64,000 bases of DNA from Deroplatys truncata (Eukaryota > Arthropoda > Insecta > Mantodea > Mantidae): positions 669,072,118 to 669,136,117 of the forward strand of contig CM060990.1 in assembly GCA_030765065.1 (NCBI GenBank), written 5' to 3'. The position numbers were made by a program, and so were the translations under genes. Shown in pieces: positions 9,891-21,760 of this stretch. The stretch's first letter is position 1, and each line of letters opens with the position of its first letter. Below the pieces are notes generated by a model, which had not been told where the DNA came from, ran no database searches, and saw only the letters and a list, made by a program, of their open reading frames with translations.

Positions 9891-12815
9891 TTATGTCAAA
9901 CATGTTTGGTGTATTAACCGTTCCGAAATATTCGGTACAATATCGAGCCCAGCACGCAGCGGCCCTCTGGCAACATCCTCTATGAATAACAAAGTGGATA
10001 GAAAAAGTTTTCCCATCAATGTTTCTGTTATAAAACCTACTGAAATAAGTTATATGGATAGAGATGATGGGGGTAACAGCGCAGGGCGTACTTAGTCACA
10101 GGCAGAAATGCGATGTTGTAGATCTTTGCCGCGATGTAACTAAATATACAAGTTTATTTCAGAAGCAATCCAACGGTATATACGCTAAAACAATATTAAG
10201 CCCTAAACACATGTTTACACAAAGGTAGTTCTATTTCACTTGCTCCAAATACATGAAAGAAACAAACAGAAGTAAACCAGCTAATATTAGAATACGTATA
10301 AGGCGTTCTGCGTTTAATTGCACCTAAAACCTGCGAAAACTCTTAGGAAGAAAAGGGTTTAATGAATGGATGATTTCATACTGTGGCGTATGAATAATTT
10401 TGGGATTACATTGTCATTACCAGACATATTATTGTACTACATTACTATTACCAGACACATTGTTGTTTACGTCACTCCTGGGTGATAGTTTTGCTAGCCA
10501 CGAGTGGTGGGGGATATAGCGTCTGTCTTAATTAGGATTCCGTGAGAAGCGGATCGCGTGTGCAAGCCGGCTTTTGGATCAGTAGACATTTCCTCTTACC
10601 TTTCATATTTAATAATGTTGGAACCCCAAACGGTTGGGAAATAAATCTAGGAATATGTAAATAGATTTGTGTTATGGATTTTGTACAGTGAAAAACCCAC
10701 GCCTTCCTCTTAACTTCCACACCACGTTTTGGTCCTCCGCAGTCAAGTCAGTGTCTCCTCAATGTACGTGCGGTGTACTAGAAATTAATTTAATTTTCAT
10801 GTGAACTTTTAGGCCTTACCAGCATGTAACAATACCAGATGTGGTAAAAACATTTATAATGAGACATACACAACTATATAAGACATCTGTAAACACTGGA
10901 GAAATATCAACGAAGCATGGGACGTTTAGAAATTTATAACGACTTCACTAATCGGCAAAAAGAATGTTCAAATTCAGAATATGTATTATAATATATAATT
11001 ATTTATCGAGATTTGCGACTGCTTTGAAACAAATAATTACCATATCTACCTTGATGGCAGGTACCTACTCTAAATTTAATGGCACTCCATACCAAAATTT
11101 CAAAACTTTCAAACACATTACTTGGAAAATTATTTCAAATATAGTAGAACTAGGAACCAATAGCGACTCTGCTCTTCTGGTCATTTAAATACCCATACAC
11201 AGCATCTAAATGGGCGTGAACAGGTGAGTTCAAATAGCATCTGAAGTTTTGAAACCTTTTTTTCTCATATTCTTGTAAGCTTTGCCACTTTAAAATATTC
11301 CAGCTACAATCTGTGTTCAGTTTCTTTTATGGTTTTGTGTTTAAGGTTCCAATAATTTAATTCATGATAGATTATTAGAGAAATAAAAGGTTTACATATT
11401 TTGTTATGTTTTTCAAGAAAGCTCCTAATGTTACAATTTAAAGTTACATTATAAGAACCATTTTTCAGAATTAATATGCGAAGTTTAAGATATAAAATTT
11501 TTATCACATGGGGTATTTTACATAGGACTCAAATTTCGAAAACTATGTGCTCGATAGTTTAGATACATAGAATTAGAAAAGTTGATTTTCTGCTGTAATT
11601 ATGCTGAACGAATATATAGAAATTAGCTACTTCAGTACCGAATACCCTTAAGGATAGATATATTTACAAATGTAGCAAGAAAAAATAATAGGTTATTAAA
11701 AAGAGGATTTTTATGGAATTGTTGGGCATTAGAAAAGAGAGTGTATACTCATTAAATTCGTATGAAAATTTAATGAATCCTAATATTGTTACTGTAATTC
11801 TTAAGGCTGCTGTAATAATATGGTTGACTAATTATATGACTTTTATAGTGCAGTTTTGTCACAGGGCCAGAAACCTGACAACGCTGCCTATTGCGTTTGC
11901 GGCTACTTGCTACCTGTATGGTGGCAGCACCGTCTCGAAAGCTCCACGATCACTGTATTCTATTATTTCAAAAGATCGGTAGTAAAACGAACGCGCTTAG
12001 CCCTCATGTTTTCTTTATCCTAAGATAATACCCAACATTAGAAAGCACCATTTGTGTGTTTTGGATTTAACAGCAATAAAAACAATCGTTCCTATGATAC
12101 AGCTAAAACCTATCATGACATTTTGTGGTGCTGACGGATTTAATTCTAAACGGAAACGACTTTGTTCCACTATCAGCATGCATCACATGTGTCATGTACA
12201 GTTCTTAAAAACTTATGCATCAAGCCAGGCATAATGTGCATGTTCAGTGTCAGAGCAGCCACTAAAAAGCAATAAATTTGCCGCTATACTGAAATTACAC
12301 AATCGGATTATTTCTGTTAGTCCCCGGTGCGATATTAGGCATCCAATACTCAATATTTGCAAGAGTGGAACTACAATGTTTACTCGCTTGTTCCATATAG
12401 AGTTTGTAAGGGTTTTGTTTAGAGGTCACGCTTGTTAAAATGTTACGTTTGCTGGTGTTCTCCCTCATTTTCCCACGTATTGTTCTGCTAAAATAAGCAT
12501 GGTATACCATTGTTCTAAACGCTGAACATTGCTAAGTACCCAAAAAGTGGTTAGAATGTGCATGTTTGTTGTGTGGAAACAGGCAGCTCGTAGTAAAACA
12601 AACGCACAAACATTTATGTTAAAGAAGAGCACATTTAAAAATGAACATTCAAAATATGATTATAAAATTGTTTTAAAGTTTAAGTGAAACACTTATAAAC
12701 CTATGAAAAATAAAAGCGTTATGTCATTGACAACTTGCAGGCTGTAAATTAAATGAGGACCATATGAGACACTTGACATTTATTAAATATTGTTCCATCA
12801 GCATTTCATGATATA
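9891..12815. other. Long AT-rich interval without recognised features
   Basis: About 2.9 kb of AT-rich sequence. ORFs of 60-90 codons occur on both strands but none shows a recognisable domain, biased codon use or a partner exon. I see no repeat shared with the rest of the window. Confidence 0.5.
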
Positions 12816-13176
12816 CAGGATGGACCATTTAAGTTGAGACTGTACAGTATCTCCAAAACTAAGCGTTGTAGAAAGAAATGTCTTTATTAAACTTCCTTGA
12901 TATTACGGGAGAAAGTAAATGCTATTAGTCCTGTTTTGTTTGGAGGATGTTATGCTGGTCATTTTAGGGCCAATTTAATTCTTTTAAATGGGAACCTATA
13001 ATTAGGGTCAATTTATACTGGCCCTAAAATGACCATCGCAACGTCCTCCAAATAAAACACGACTAATGACATTTACTTCCCCTTATAATATCAAGCAACT
13101 TTTATTCAAGGCATTTCTTTCTACAACGCTTAGTTTTGGAGATATCGTACAGTCTCAACTTAAATGGTCCACCCTA
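12816..13176. mobile_element. Palindromic element F2, short form
   Basis: A nearly complete palindrome of about 360 bp: the left arm begins 'caggatggaccatttaagtt' and the right arm ends with its inverse, 'aacttaaatggtccaccct'. The arms meet at the 'gggtcaatttatactggccc' centre. TA lies at the left edge (12814-12815). It is non-coding and of the same family as F1 but without the long loop. Confidence 0.85.
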
Positions 13177-13199
13177 CATACTACATAAGTATAGAAAAT

Positions 13200-13450
13200 T
13201 TCTGACCTTCATCTGTAGGAAGAAAAAACTTTGGAATTAGGGCGCATGATGTTGTGTTAACCTTCAACAAAGGCAATGTGTGTAGGATTAGTGTGCTAGA
13301 ATATCTAGGAGTAAATCTGGGTAGAAACACAACAACCATCGTTAGAGAACTCGACTAACTGAGGGTGACAAAAGCAAAATTGGCCTTGCAAAATATGATC
13401 AAGATCTGCAAGAAGAAGAGCCAGGCTTCAATAGGAGGATGCTGAGGAGG
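13200..13450 (+). pseudogene. Possible decayed RT thumb fragment
   Basis: The translation contains 'LTFNKGN' and, further on, 'VLEYLGVNLGR', which resembles the YLGV motif after the LINE catalytic core. Nothing else is recognisable and the match is short, so the call is tentative. Confidence 0.3.
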
Positions 13451-13794
13451 ACCAGGATTACATACCAGGGGGGTTCCAGGAGGATTCTATATGTGTATTC
13501 AAATGTATGTGGGTTTGTCTCTAAGTTTTTACTTTAAACAGCATTTTCTCGAATTAACATTTTCCAATATAAATGACCCGCTTCCTCAGAAACTAAGGAA
13601 GATAACTCAATGAAACTTTAAGACGAGAAAAACAATACCGTGAGACTATAACAGATCTAGAATGGCGTTAACAAGATGGCTAGTTAATTTTCCATCACGA
13701 TAGCTTAAACAGTTTCTGAGATAAAGGATCACGGAGTTAGCAACTTTAACATTGGGGGTATATAGCTTTTAGTCTCCCCTTAACCAGCAAATGC

Positions 13795-14287
13795 TTGTTA
13801 ATACAATTTACACCGACTTTTCTGAGGCGTTCGATAACGTCGATCATGTTATCCTGTTACTCAATTTAGCTAATTGGTGTTTCGCTTTCAGTGTTAGAAC
13901 TAACTAACTTCCTTCCACTTAGTGGACAGGAAGCAGTATATTGTTTATGGTCATTGTTTTTCTGCTATGTTTAACGCACTTTCGGGCCTGCCTCAAGACT
14001 CGAACCCGGGACCGGTATTCTTTTTATTATTTAATAATGATATAACTATGTGTGTGAAGTATTTGGAATGCTTATTATTTGCTTGCTCTTCGGCATTAAT
14101 AAGTGTTTGTAATATGCATATCCAGAAGCAATGCATCATTAAGTCAGTTTACACGCATTCGCCACATAAGCAGCTTCACACTGATCTTGGGATCCAAGTA
14201 AGCGAGAGTTGGACGTTTAATGATCACATAGATGAAATCATTGAACAGGTATTAATAAATCTTGGATTTATGTATTTAGAAATTTAA
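13795..14287 (+). pseudogene. LINE reverse transcriptase fragment, catalytic motif lost
   Basis: First segment: 'TIYTDFSEAFDNVDHVILL' (RT motif A with its Asp). After stops near 13905-13920 comes 'RKQYIVYGHCFSAMFNALSG', then 'LPQDSNPGPVFFLLFNNDI' (motif B, usually PQGS-LGPLLF). The expected FADD motif C reads 'LLFACSSA'. The later 'DLGIQVSESWTFNDHID' corresponds to the LG(V/I) segment after motif C. Two Gly-to-other changes and loss of the Asp pair mean no activity. It is non-LTR and probably Jockey/CR1-like, but the clade is uncertain. Confidence 0.75.
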
Positions 14288-14289
14288 AA

Positions 14290-16255
14290 GCCTTAATAGT
14301 TGACAAACTTTAATTTTACTCTATAATGTATATGTGAGATGTAAGTTTGAATATTTTTCACGCATCTGGAGTCTTTGCTTTCAAATTATTCAAAATAGAA
14401 TAGAGTAGGTACAGAAGAAATTCTCTTAGACGTTTGACATTTAATAATACCAATGTTCCAATATTCTACTTATAAGTTCATTATAAGTATTTATTGCCTA
14501 ATTTCAAATTAATTAAACTGAGTACGAAAGGAGACATTGCACAACAAATTCTATTGTTTAAGTTAATAAACAATATAATGGATAAAACAAACATTTTTTC
14601 AATACATGAATTTTAACATAAATAAATCCACTTTACGAGTACGACCACTATTTGTATGCCAAGTTTCAAGGTAGCTAGTTTTTAAGAATTCAGTACTATT
14701 AAGAAAGTGTGCCATATAATAAAATGTTCATTAAATTTACCCACTTGGATTTTTGCGTAAGTTTAACAGGCACCTTTATAAATTTATTAAGTATTCATAG
14801 TTGCCTGTTGGCCACGATATGAGAACGTGCGGTTAGAAGAGGAACTAAACAGGGAACAAGTGGGAAGGGCATCGGAAAGGCAGTCAAGAAAAGAAAACAA
14901 CCTCATTTCTGAGGTCATTTACTAGCGAAGCTGAGGCCTGCAAAATGTGGTACTGTTTTCGTTGTGTAACCGTATATTCCACTACCGCCTTGCCTCTCTT
15001 CCTCTCTGATCCCTAACCTTCATGACGTTAGGCATTGTCAACAAAAACACTGGTACCCTTCTCCAAGCGCACTCACATCGTGGCCGATTTATAGTGTTGT
15101 GTATATGTAAGTATTCGTATCAATGCATGTATATTTATTTGTGTTTGAGTGCTTTTATTGTTTCTCTGCTTTCTATAATTGGGACTTAGATACTGTTGAA
15201 AGGGAGTAACTAATTAAATACAGTGGCTAGAATTATACTCAAGAAACAAAGGAGGTCACACTGTCAGAGGGGAGTTAGAGTTGTCAGTACCAAAATAAAC
15301 ACCTGCGTTCCATTATGGGCCACTTTTTATGCAGATGAGTGTACCTAACTCGCCAAGAAAGTAATTATCAAAAACTGAAAATCGAGGCATAATATAAATC
15401 GACCCACATGATGAAAATTTAAAATATTCATATCTTGTATATTATTCCTTGAATACAGTTATTTACAATCAACTTTTGTGCAATCTTAACATCTTTCCGA
15501 AAAAGAATAATAAAGTATGCAATAATTTAATTTCTACAAAGAAATAATGTATTTAGTTAAAACCCAAGTCGCAAACAATATTTTGTTTTCAAAGAATGTA
15601 TACCAAAGGTTTGAAAGGGTTTGAACAGAAATTGTATTAAAAGAAACACTATTAAATGTAAAAATATAGACAGACAGGAATACGAGAAAATTACAATTTA
15701 AAATTCCACGTGATATGTGCATATTTTAACTCGTCTATTCTAATGTCGCCTTTATGCATTTAAAGTGGCTAGAAGTACAAAACCGAAACGGGATTTGATA
15801 GCACAGTGTTTGAGTATTTTTTCCTATGGAAAGACTAAAATATATTTTTTCTACATTTTGTAAAAGAATGCAGTTTTAAGTATCCTTAATAGCCACAGTG
15901 ACTTCATTTTCTGCGCCACTGAATACATCTGTAGTCTTCGTTTCTGTAAAACTGTGTAATTTTGTCTACACTACGGTACAACTGGAAAAAATTGCCTACT
16001 CTACCTATATTGCATCCGTTCTGTTCAGGATGTAGCTGATTACAACTCCACCTCTCGGTAATTTTAAGTCGTGTAAATAAAAAACTAATCTTGGAGTGCT
16101 TATATTATTCAAGGAGAAAAGCGTGAAGTATTCTTAAAGAATTTATGCTCCTGAACACAGATATCCAGTTCTATCCCCAAAATACTAATTTTTGTGTCAT
16201 TAACTGAGAATGTTTTAATTATGTTATCGTCTACTTTCAATCAGTTAAATTTGTG
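14290..16255. other. AT-rich interval without recognised features
   Basis: I see no gene, RNA gene or window-shared repeat here. A slightly GC-richer patch near 14820-15070 holds no open frame of note. Confidence 0.45.
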
Positions 16256-16256
16256 C

Positions 16257-16465
16257 TAGCGGGTTCAAACCCGGCGGAGGGTGATGGATTTTTTCTGGCG
16301 TAAAAATCCTTAGCATGGCTTCCTTCTGAAGGTATCATAGATTTACAGCACGTAAAAAACCTCAGGCCTGATAATGAGGCCTGTGAGCAAAATTACCGGT
16401 ATTTCACGCCCAATATAGAATGGGCCGCTAAGGACCATAGCAGTTAAAGAGCGTCCATAAATAAT
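16257..16465 (+). mobile_element. SINE-A copy 2, head-truncated
   Basis: Starts inside the B box ('gggttcaaacccggcggagg') and keeps the body and tail ('ccataaataatg'). The A box is missing, so it could not be transcribed by its own promoter. Confidence 0.82.
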
Positions 16466-17241
16466 GATAAAAACATTTGAAATAGCTTCAAGTCATGAAT
16501 ATTCCGCGCAAGACAGGATAAATCTGCTGTAGAATTTGAAGACTCCACTGGGTAGCCCCGTGAAGCAAGTTAACTGGTTTACAGCAATGGTTGCACTAAT
16601 ACAATATGCTCGTGGCTACATTGAATAGGGAACTGTAATGACATTCGGCACAAAATACCAGGGTGAGAGCCAAGGGCGATACTCGCTTTATCAAAGCGTC
16701 ATTTTACTTCATTTTGAAATGCTTATTAGACGTTCTAACTTAGAACATGAACCACAGGTTCCTTTTCTTGAACTATTCAAATACGTGACGGTGCTGACTG
16801 CCTTTATGTCGCTTCAGTGGGAAGTATTATTAAATCAGAATACTAATTCCCATTGTGACAAAAAATCCTGGCGCATTTCGACATACCCACACTGAGAATT
16901 TAGATATTAGCATTACATGCAGCTCAATGTTGCGCTGAAGAAAATGTTTTGGTATAAAACTTATTTACTGTAGATGTTCTGTTACATTTATACACTCAGA
17001 TTACTCTGCTGGATGAAAGTATTTTAAAGTAAATTCAGATCTGAAGGAGGAGAAAGGCAAAGTGTATTTTCAGGTTTATTGGAATCGAAATCTTGGGTGA
17101 TGTGTAAACCCCATATTCGACGAAATCTTATTTAGTATTATAAATGTCCATGTGAATCCGTGTTTCAACCTATTATATCTCCTAAGAGAAGATAATCAAA
17201 GGCCTGCAGTAAAACCTCCTAGCTACCATAACTTACTTATA
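16466..17241. other. Unannotated spacer
   Basis: Non-coding by eye. An 85-codon ORF at 16638-16895 shows no recognisable motif. Confidence 0.45.
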
Positions 17242-17890
17242 CAGGGTGGATCATTTAAGTTGAGACCGCACAATATCTCCAACACAAAGCGTTGTAGAAA
17301 GAAATGTCTTTAATGAAAGTTGCTTGATTTTATAGTGGAAAGTAAAATCCATTAGTTGTGTTTTGTTTGGAGGACGTTATGATAGTCATTTTAGGGTCAA
17401 TTTAATTTTTTTAAATTCCAACCTACATTTCGTATGTTGTTTTCGCATTAGAAAATGATTTATAAAAATCTGTTTATTTTATGATAAGGAATAAGGAAAC
17501 AAAACAAAAAAATGTTTGTTCCCAATTACGAAGCGTAACTTGACCCTCAAATGACCACTCATGGTTGTTGAAACCATACATTGCGCTCTTCGTACACAGC
17601 CATTCAGAATTTTCGTTGTTATTTACATTGGTGCAAGAACAATTTCAAAGTGCTTTATGTAAATGTTGTTTAGTTTTTAATGAGAAGTGAGAAAACAACA
17701 CATAAAAGATAGGTTCCCGTTTAAAAAATTAAATTGGCCCTAAAATGACCATCACATCGTCCTCCAAATAAAACACGACTAATGGCATTTACTTTCCACC
17801 ATAATATTAAGCAACTATTGTTCAAGACATTTCCTTCTACAACCCTTAGTTTTGGGGATATTGTACAGTCTCATCTTAAATGGTCCATCG
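17242..17890. mobile_element. Palindromic element F3, long form
   Basis: The left terminus 'cagggtggatcatttaagtt' and the inverse right terminus are flanked by TA (17240-17241, 17891-17892). The arms extend well past 200 bp and include the 'gcaatg...tggttg' inner blocks also seen in F1. There is no coding content. Confidence 0.85.
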
Positions 17891-18102
17891 TATATGAGTG
17901 AAAGCTCCATAGGTTAGCAGGGGCAAAGAGAAACATATATTGATTCGTTGGAACCTTGAAGTGCCTTCATAAATCAAAGGTAAATTAAATGTTTCAACAT
18001 CTTTCGTTTGTTTTCAGATATGTTCGCTTCAACGAAGAGCCATTTTATAACTCATATTTGTATCTTTCGTTTCAAAATGTTCATTATACCTTTTGAAATA
18101 TC

Positions 18103-18215
18103 AGATCTGCAGAGGTGGTAAATAAAATGGGTGAAATTATTACCGGTGCCCACTGAGCTGAGTGTTGCCAAAAATTTGCTTTGCATAGATAAGGGAAACG
18201 TCCAGAAAAAATATA
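18103..18215 (+). repeat. Short repeat E, copy 1
   Basis: The block 'cagatctgcagaggtggt' and a downstream 'tttgc-tt-ca-agataag-gaaa-c-tcca' pattern recur at 19027-19140. It may be part of a SINE body; its nature is unknown. Confidence 0.5.
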
Positions 18216-18245
18216 CATAGATGCATGAATACATACCTTAACTAA

Positions 18246-18473
18246 TATGGTCTTTCGCGTCGCATTCTATATTGGGCGTGAAAGACCCGAAATTTTGCTC
18301 AGAGGCCTCTTTATCAGGCTTGAGGTTCCTTTTCGTGCCGTAAATCTACGACACGTGACCATAGACTTTACTTCCCTTACGAAGGAAACCATGCTAAGGA
18401 TTTTTACGTATGAAAAAATCAGTCACTCTCCGCTGGGTTTGAACCCGCGACCTCGGGAACCAAAAGCTAGTGC
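18246..18473 (-). mobile_element. SINE-A copy 3, reverse
   Basis: Reverse complement of the SINE-A body and B box ('gggtttgaacccgcgacctc'). The A-box end is lost next to a CA repeat at 18475-18496. The 114-codon ORF across it is incidental. Confidence 0.82.
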
Positions 18474-18539
18474 GCACGCACACACACACACATACATAGC
18501 TACTCTATTAAATAAATGGCAAACTTACGGCTTTCCCTG

Positions 18540-18592
18540 TATGTTTGTTTGGTATTATTATTATTGTTATTATTATTATTTTAATACGTGAT
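18540..18592. repeat. TTA/ATT microsatellite
   Basis: An imperfect trinucleotide run of about 45 bp, 'attattattattgttatta' and on. Confidence 0.8.
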
Positions 18593-19026
18593 TTTTTCAT
18601 ATAGGCATTATAATTTCAGTATTACATGTTAACCTACATGTTTATTCACTCTCTGAAAGCAGCAGCAGATATCTCGTAATTCGATTATAATCTACAACTT
18701 TCATGGACCATATTTGCTATAGCTGAGTGACTTGCGGAACACTGCAAGTCATTTGGTATGAGTCGAACCTCTATCTATCTGAGGACAGCCTCTATTTCAC
18801 GGCTGTTGGTGGAGTACGGCTAGACCCTCTGGGTGTACTATCTCATGTGGTTTTGGATGGGGTGAGACCAAGTCAAATAAACAGTGGCACGTCATTTTTA
18901 AATAAATTTAGAAGTAACAAAATCAAAATATCCATGAGAACATGTTCTCAAATGTATAATCTATGCAATAAAATGATATAAAAATTAGTTTTTAAACACA
19001 TTTTGACCATTTCTTCCCTTAAAAGG
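18593..19026. other. Unannotated spacer
   Basis: No supported feature seen. Confidence 0.45.
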
Positions 19027-19210
19027 TCAGATCTGTAGAGGTGGTGAATGGAAGGTATCGGATATGCTCAGGGTTCACTGATCTGAGGGTTGTCCAGCAT
19101 TTGCCTTACAAAGATAAGGAAAACCTCCAAAAAATAACTAAACGCTCGCCTACACCTAAAATACGATTGCAACTCGGATCTTCTAGGCTGGAAATTAGAC
19201 GCACTCTACT
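19027..19210 (+). repeat. Short repeat E, copy 2
   Basis: Matches copy 1 over 'cagatctgtagaggtggtg' and the 'aagataaggaaaacctcca' block, and extends further right with a GC-richer tail. It is immediately upstream of the 5'-inverted LINE. Confidence 0.5.
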
Positions 19211-19261
19211 CGGACCACACAGGTGGGTTTATATTAAGCAACTTAAGCTATAACCAAGGAA

Positions 19262-19465
19262 TCATCATATTATGACACACTACCAAACATTAACAATTTG
19301 CTTTTGTCTATCCTATCGAATGCTTTTACGAGGTCTGTGAATGCTAAATGTGGTTCTAAATTAAACTGTGTTTTTTAATCAATAACTACATTGAAAAATA
19401 TCCATCATAGGATGATCTTTCTTTCTGAAATCCCATTTGTTCCTTACTTACTAAATCTGCATGAT
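19262..19465 (-). pseudogene. RTE-like LINE RT, inverted 5' segment
   Basis: Read on the minus strand it gives 'KEQMGFQKERSSYDGYFSM' (RT domain 2 type), then 'FNLEPHLAFTDLVKAFDRID' (motif A with its catalytic Asp), ending at 'KSKLL'. The continuation of the same RT lies on the plus strand from about 19515. This order, an inverted upstream part followed by a directly oriented downstream part, is the arrangement produced by twin priming of LINEs. Stops and a short indel make it non-functional. Confidence 0.75.
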
Positions 19466-19514
19466 ATTTGCATAATTATTTATTGTTGTAATTATATAAA
19501 GTTATTATAAATAA

Positions 19515-19935
19515 AGTTAGAAAACAAAGTTCTACAACTAATCAGTCATATTATATTTAACACATACAAGAATAATTCTATGAGTTAAAGTTGATGGTGA
19601 AATACCAGATGGATAAATATACACACAGGTGTATGACAAGGTTTTGGTCTTTCTCCATTGTTCTTCATAATCTACATTAACCAAGATTAAAAATTGGAAA
19701 GAACTTCTACATGGAACTGTAACTTTGAATAGAAGAAAATCCTTAGATATAATTACATAATATGGTATAAATAGTAGGCAATGACGACGGTCTACAACGA
19801 TCTACATACAATTTACATAAAATAGCACATCAATATCATATGGAAACTCATTAAATAAAACTGAAATAATGACATTTCAGGATTATATCCAATTACAAGA
19901 AACATTTGTGTAAAATCTACATTACTCACTCACAT
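19515..19935 (+). pseudogene. RTE-like LINE RT, downstream segment
   Basis: The plus-strand translation gives 'ENKVLQLISHIIFNTYKNN', then 'INIHTGV' (stop) 'QGFGLSPLFFIIYIN' (motif B, usually GVRQG-x-LSPLLF), and later 'DDGLQRSTYNLHKIAHQYHM', resembling the conserved segment after the catalytic FADD. It picks up almost where the inverted segment at 19262-19465 stops. Several stops are present and the FADD itself is not visible. The RTE/BovB-type assignment rests on these motif strings. Confidence 0.7.
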
Positions 19936-19964
19936 AATCTTCTGTACTCTTGTACAACCTATTT

Positions 19965-20332
19965 TAATAAACGCTTATTCTCCATCTACTTCATGTTAAT
20001 CGAGATAAACATTTACAGAAACTATCTTATTGCTAATTTTCTTGTAGTTAGAAGGGGAATATCGTAGGCTTTGGGCGATAGTCAAATCCTTTAGGAGCTG
20101 GTTGCTATGTAGAGCATTTCATTCTCTTTGCATGTCCAGGACATAAAAAAAGAATTACGCATTCCCATTTCAGAAAAAGTATATATATTGGAAAATTCAA
20201 ATAAATAACAAAGAATATCTTGGAAGTGGTTCCCTCTACAAAAGAAATGTATATAACATAAATTGTGCTTTTTAAGGAGAAAAATTTTGTCTATTTGTTA
20301 CGGTTTACCAGTTATAAAATTGAGTTTTATTT
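19965..20332 (-). repeat. Repeat family D, copy 4, part a
   Basis: Reverse-orientation D sequence ('gttaatcgagataaacattt') up to the SINE-A insertion point at 'ttaccagttat'. Confidence 0.7.
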
Positions 20333-20608
20333 ATGGACGCTCTTTAACTGCTATGGTTCTTAGCGTCCCATTCTACTTTGGGCGTGAAAGACCGGTAATT
20401 TTGCTCAGAGGCCTCTTTATCAGGCTTTAGGTTCTTTTACGTGCCGTAAATCTACGACACGGGACCACCGGCTTTACTTCCCTTCCGAAGGAAGCCATGC
20501 TAAGGATTTTTACGCCCGAAAAAATCCATCGCCCTCCGCCGGGTTTGAACTCGCGACCTCGGGAACAAGAGACTAGCATGGTAACCACTACACCACGGAA
20601 GACGACTT
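20333..20608 (-). mobile_element. SINE-A copy 4, full, inserted in repeat D
   Basis: Complete reverse SINE-A with tail ('gttttatttatgg'), body, B box and A box ('ggtaaccactacaccac'). CAGTTAT occurs at 20309-20315 and again at 20611-20617, consistent with a target-site duplication. The uninterrupted D copy (52685-52710, reverse) reads straight across the site, giving a natural empty-site comparison. Confidence 0.88.
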
Positions 20609-20610
20609 AT

Positions 20611-20855
20611 CAGTTATGGAAAAGCCATTCAGAATGAAGAGGACTTTTGGGGACATTTCCAGAAAATTCAAGACATACATTTCATTTGTCATGATAGTAT
20701 CTTAAATATGTGATATCGTAATCAAAATCGTTAGAAGCATTTTTGAGAAAAGCAGAATTAAAAAGGGTGGTCAGGGGAAGGGGGATTTTCTTTAAAATCT
20801 TTGTGTCGCATCCCTGAAAGTTACTAAGCGTAAATACCAAGTTTGCAATCTTCTC
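20611..20855 (-). repeat. Repeat family D, copy 4, part b
   Basis: Continues D ('cagaaaattcaagacataca', 'cacatgtcgcatcc'-like block) after the SINE. Confidence 0.65.
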
Positions 20856-21555
20856 TTAGAAGACTTTGACAGCGCCAATGAAGATGTCTACCGTAGTTGT
20901 AGACGAAACGTCTGGAACATCTATCTCCAGCAGGCCACGGCAAAACAGCCCGGAAATAACTTCTAGTTATAAAATACTCGTTTCTTAATATGAGTTATAT
21001 AAAAAAAACTTCAGTTTGGTATATTTAATAGATTATCTGACGCATGTGTGTAGAATTTCAGCATTGGAGCATTTATAATTTTTTTATAAAAAGGAATGTA
21101 TGTTTCAAAATATGTAGTTATGATCTAATCGCATTTGAAATTCAAGTTCAAAGGCGACTTACATTAGTGCATTACAGAGGAGTGGTCGTCCTCATTTGCA
21201 GTCTGTGTTTCCTCCCGATTTGCAATTCTATGACTTTTGACCCGGGCCTCCATAGATGAAGCCTGTTATGCCCTTTTACAGTTAACACGCATTAAAATGT
21301 TAACAAGTTTTAGCAAATAGGATGTGGAACACCAAACTTTAAAGTCAATTTAAATGTTTTTTAGGACAAGTGTTTTATACAACCATATATATTCTGAATC
21401 GCAAACAATCACATAATTTGTTTGCATTGAAATCAGAAAATACCAGATTGTTATTTTATACTTTTCAGACCCCTTAATGCTGTAGTATATGGTTTTGTTA
21501 ATTCGAGTGATATCGTTTCTTGAAAACAGAAACGGATTAATGTACATGGTGGAAT
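20856..21555. other. Unannotated spacer
   Basis: AT-rich; no feature supported. Confidence 0.45.
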
Positions 21556-21760
21556 AACGCGTCGATACGAGGTCACTAAGGCACGGACTCGTGAATGGGA
21601 AGTCTGAAGTTCAAATCCCGCCTGTCCTCAATGACTGAGCCCTTTTCTAGATTTTCCTCAGTCCTCATAACTGACAAAGCCCGGGGAGGTACTTAGGCCT
21701 GAAACGTTTCCATATCAAATTTTCTTTCCCAATTAGCATTTCATGTATCATCGGCGTCTA
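21556..21760 (+). mobile_element. tRNA-headed SINE, different family
   Basis: The head contains 'gaagttcaaatcccgcc', a B-box-like core, preceded by a degenerate A-box region ('ggtcactaaggcacgg'). The tail region is 'ctgacaaagcccggggaggt'. Only one copy occurs in this window. Confidence 0.6.

Noticed and set aside
18247-18591. 114-codon ORF
   Set aside because: Runs across SINE-A, a CA repeat and a TTA repeat; a similar reading appears in other SINE-A copies.
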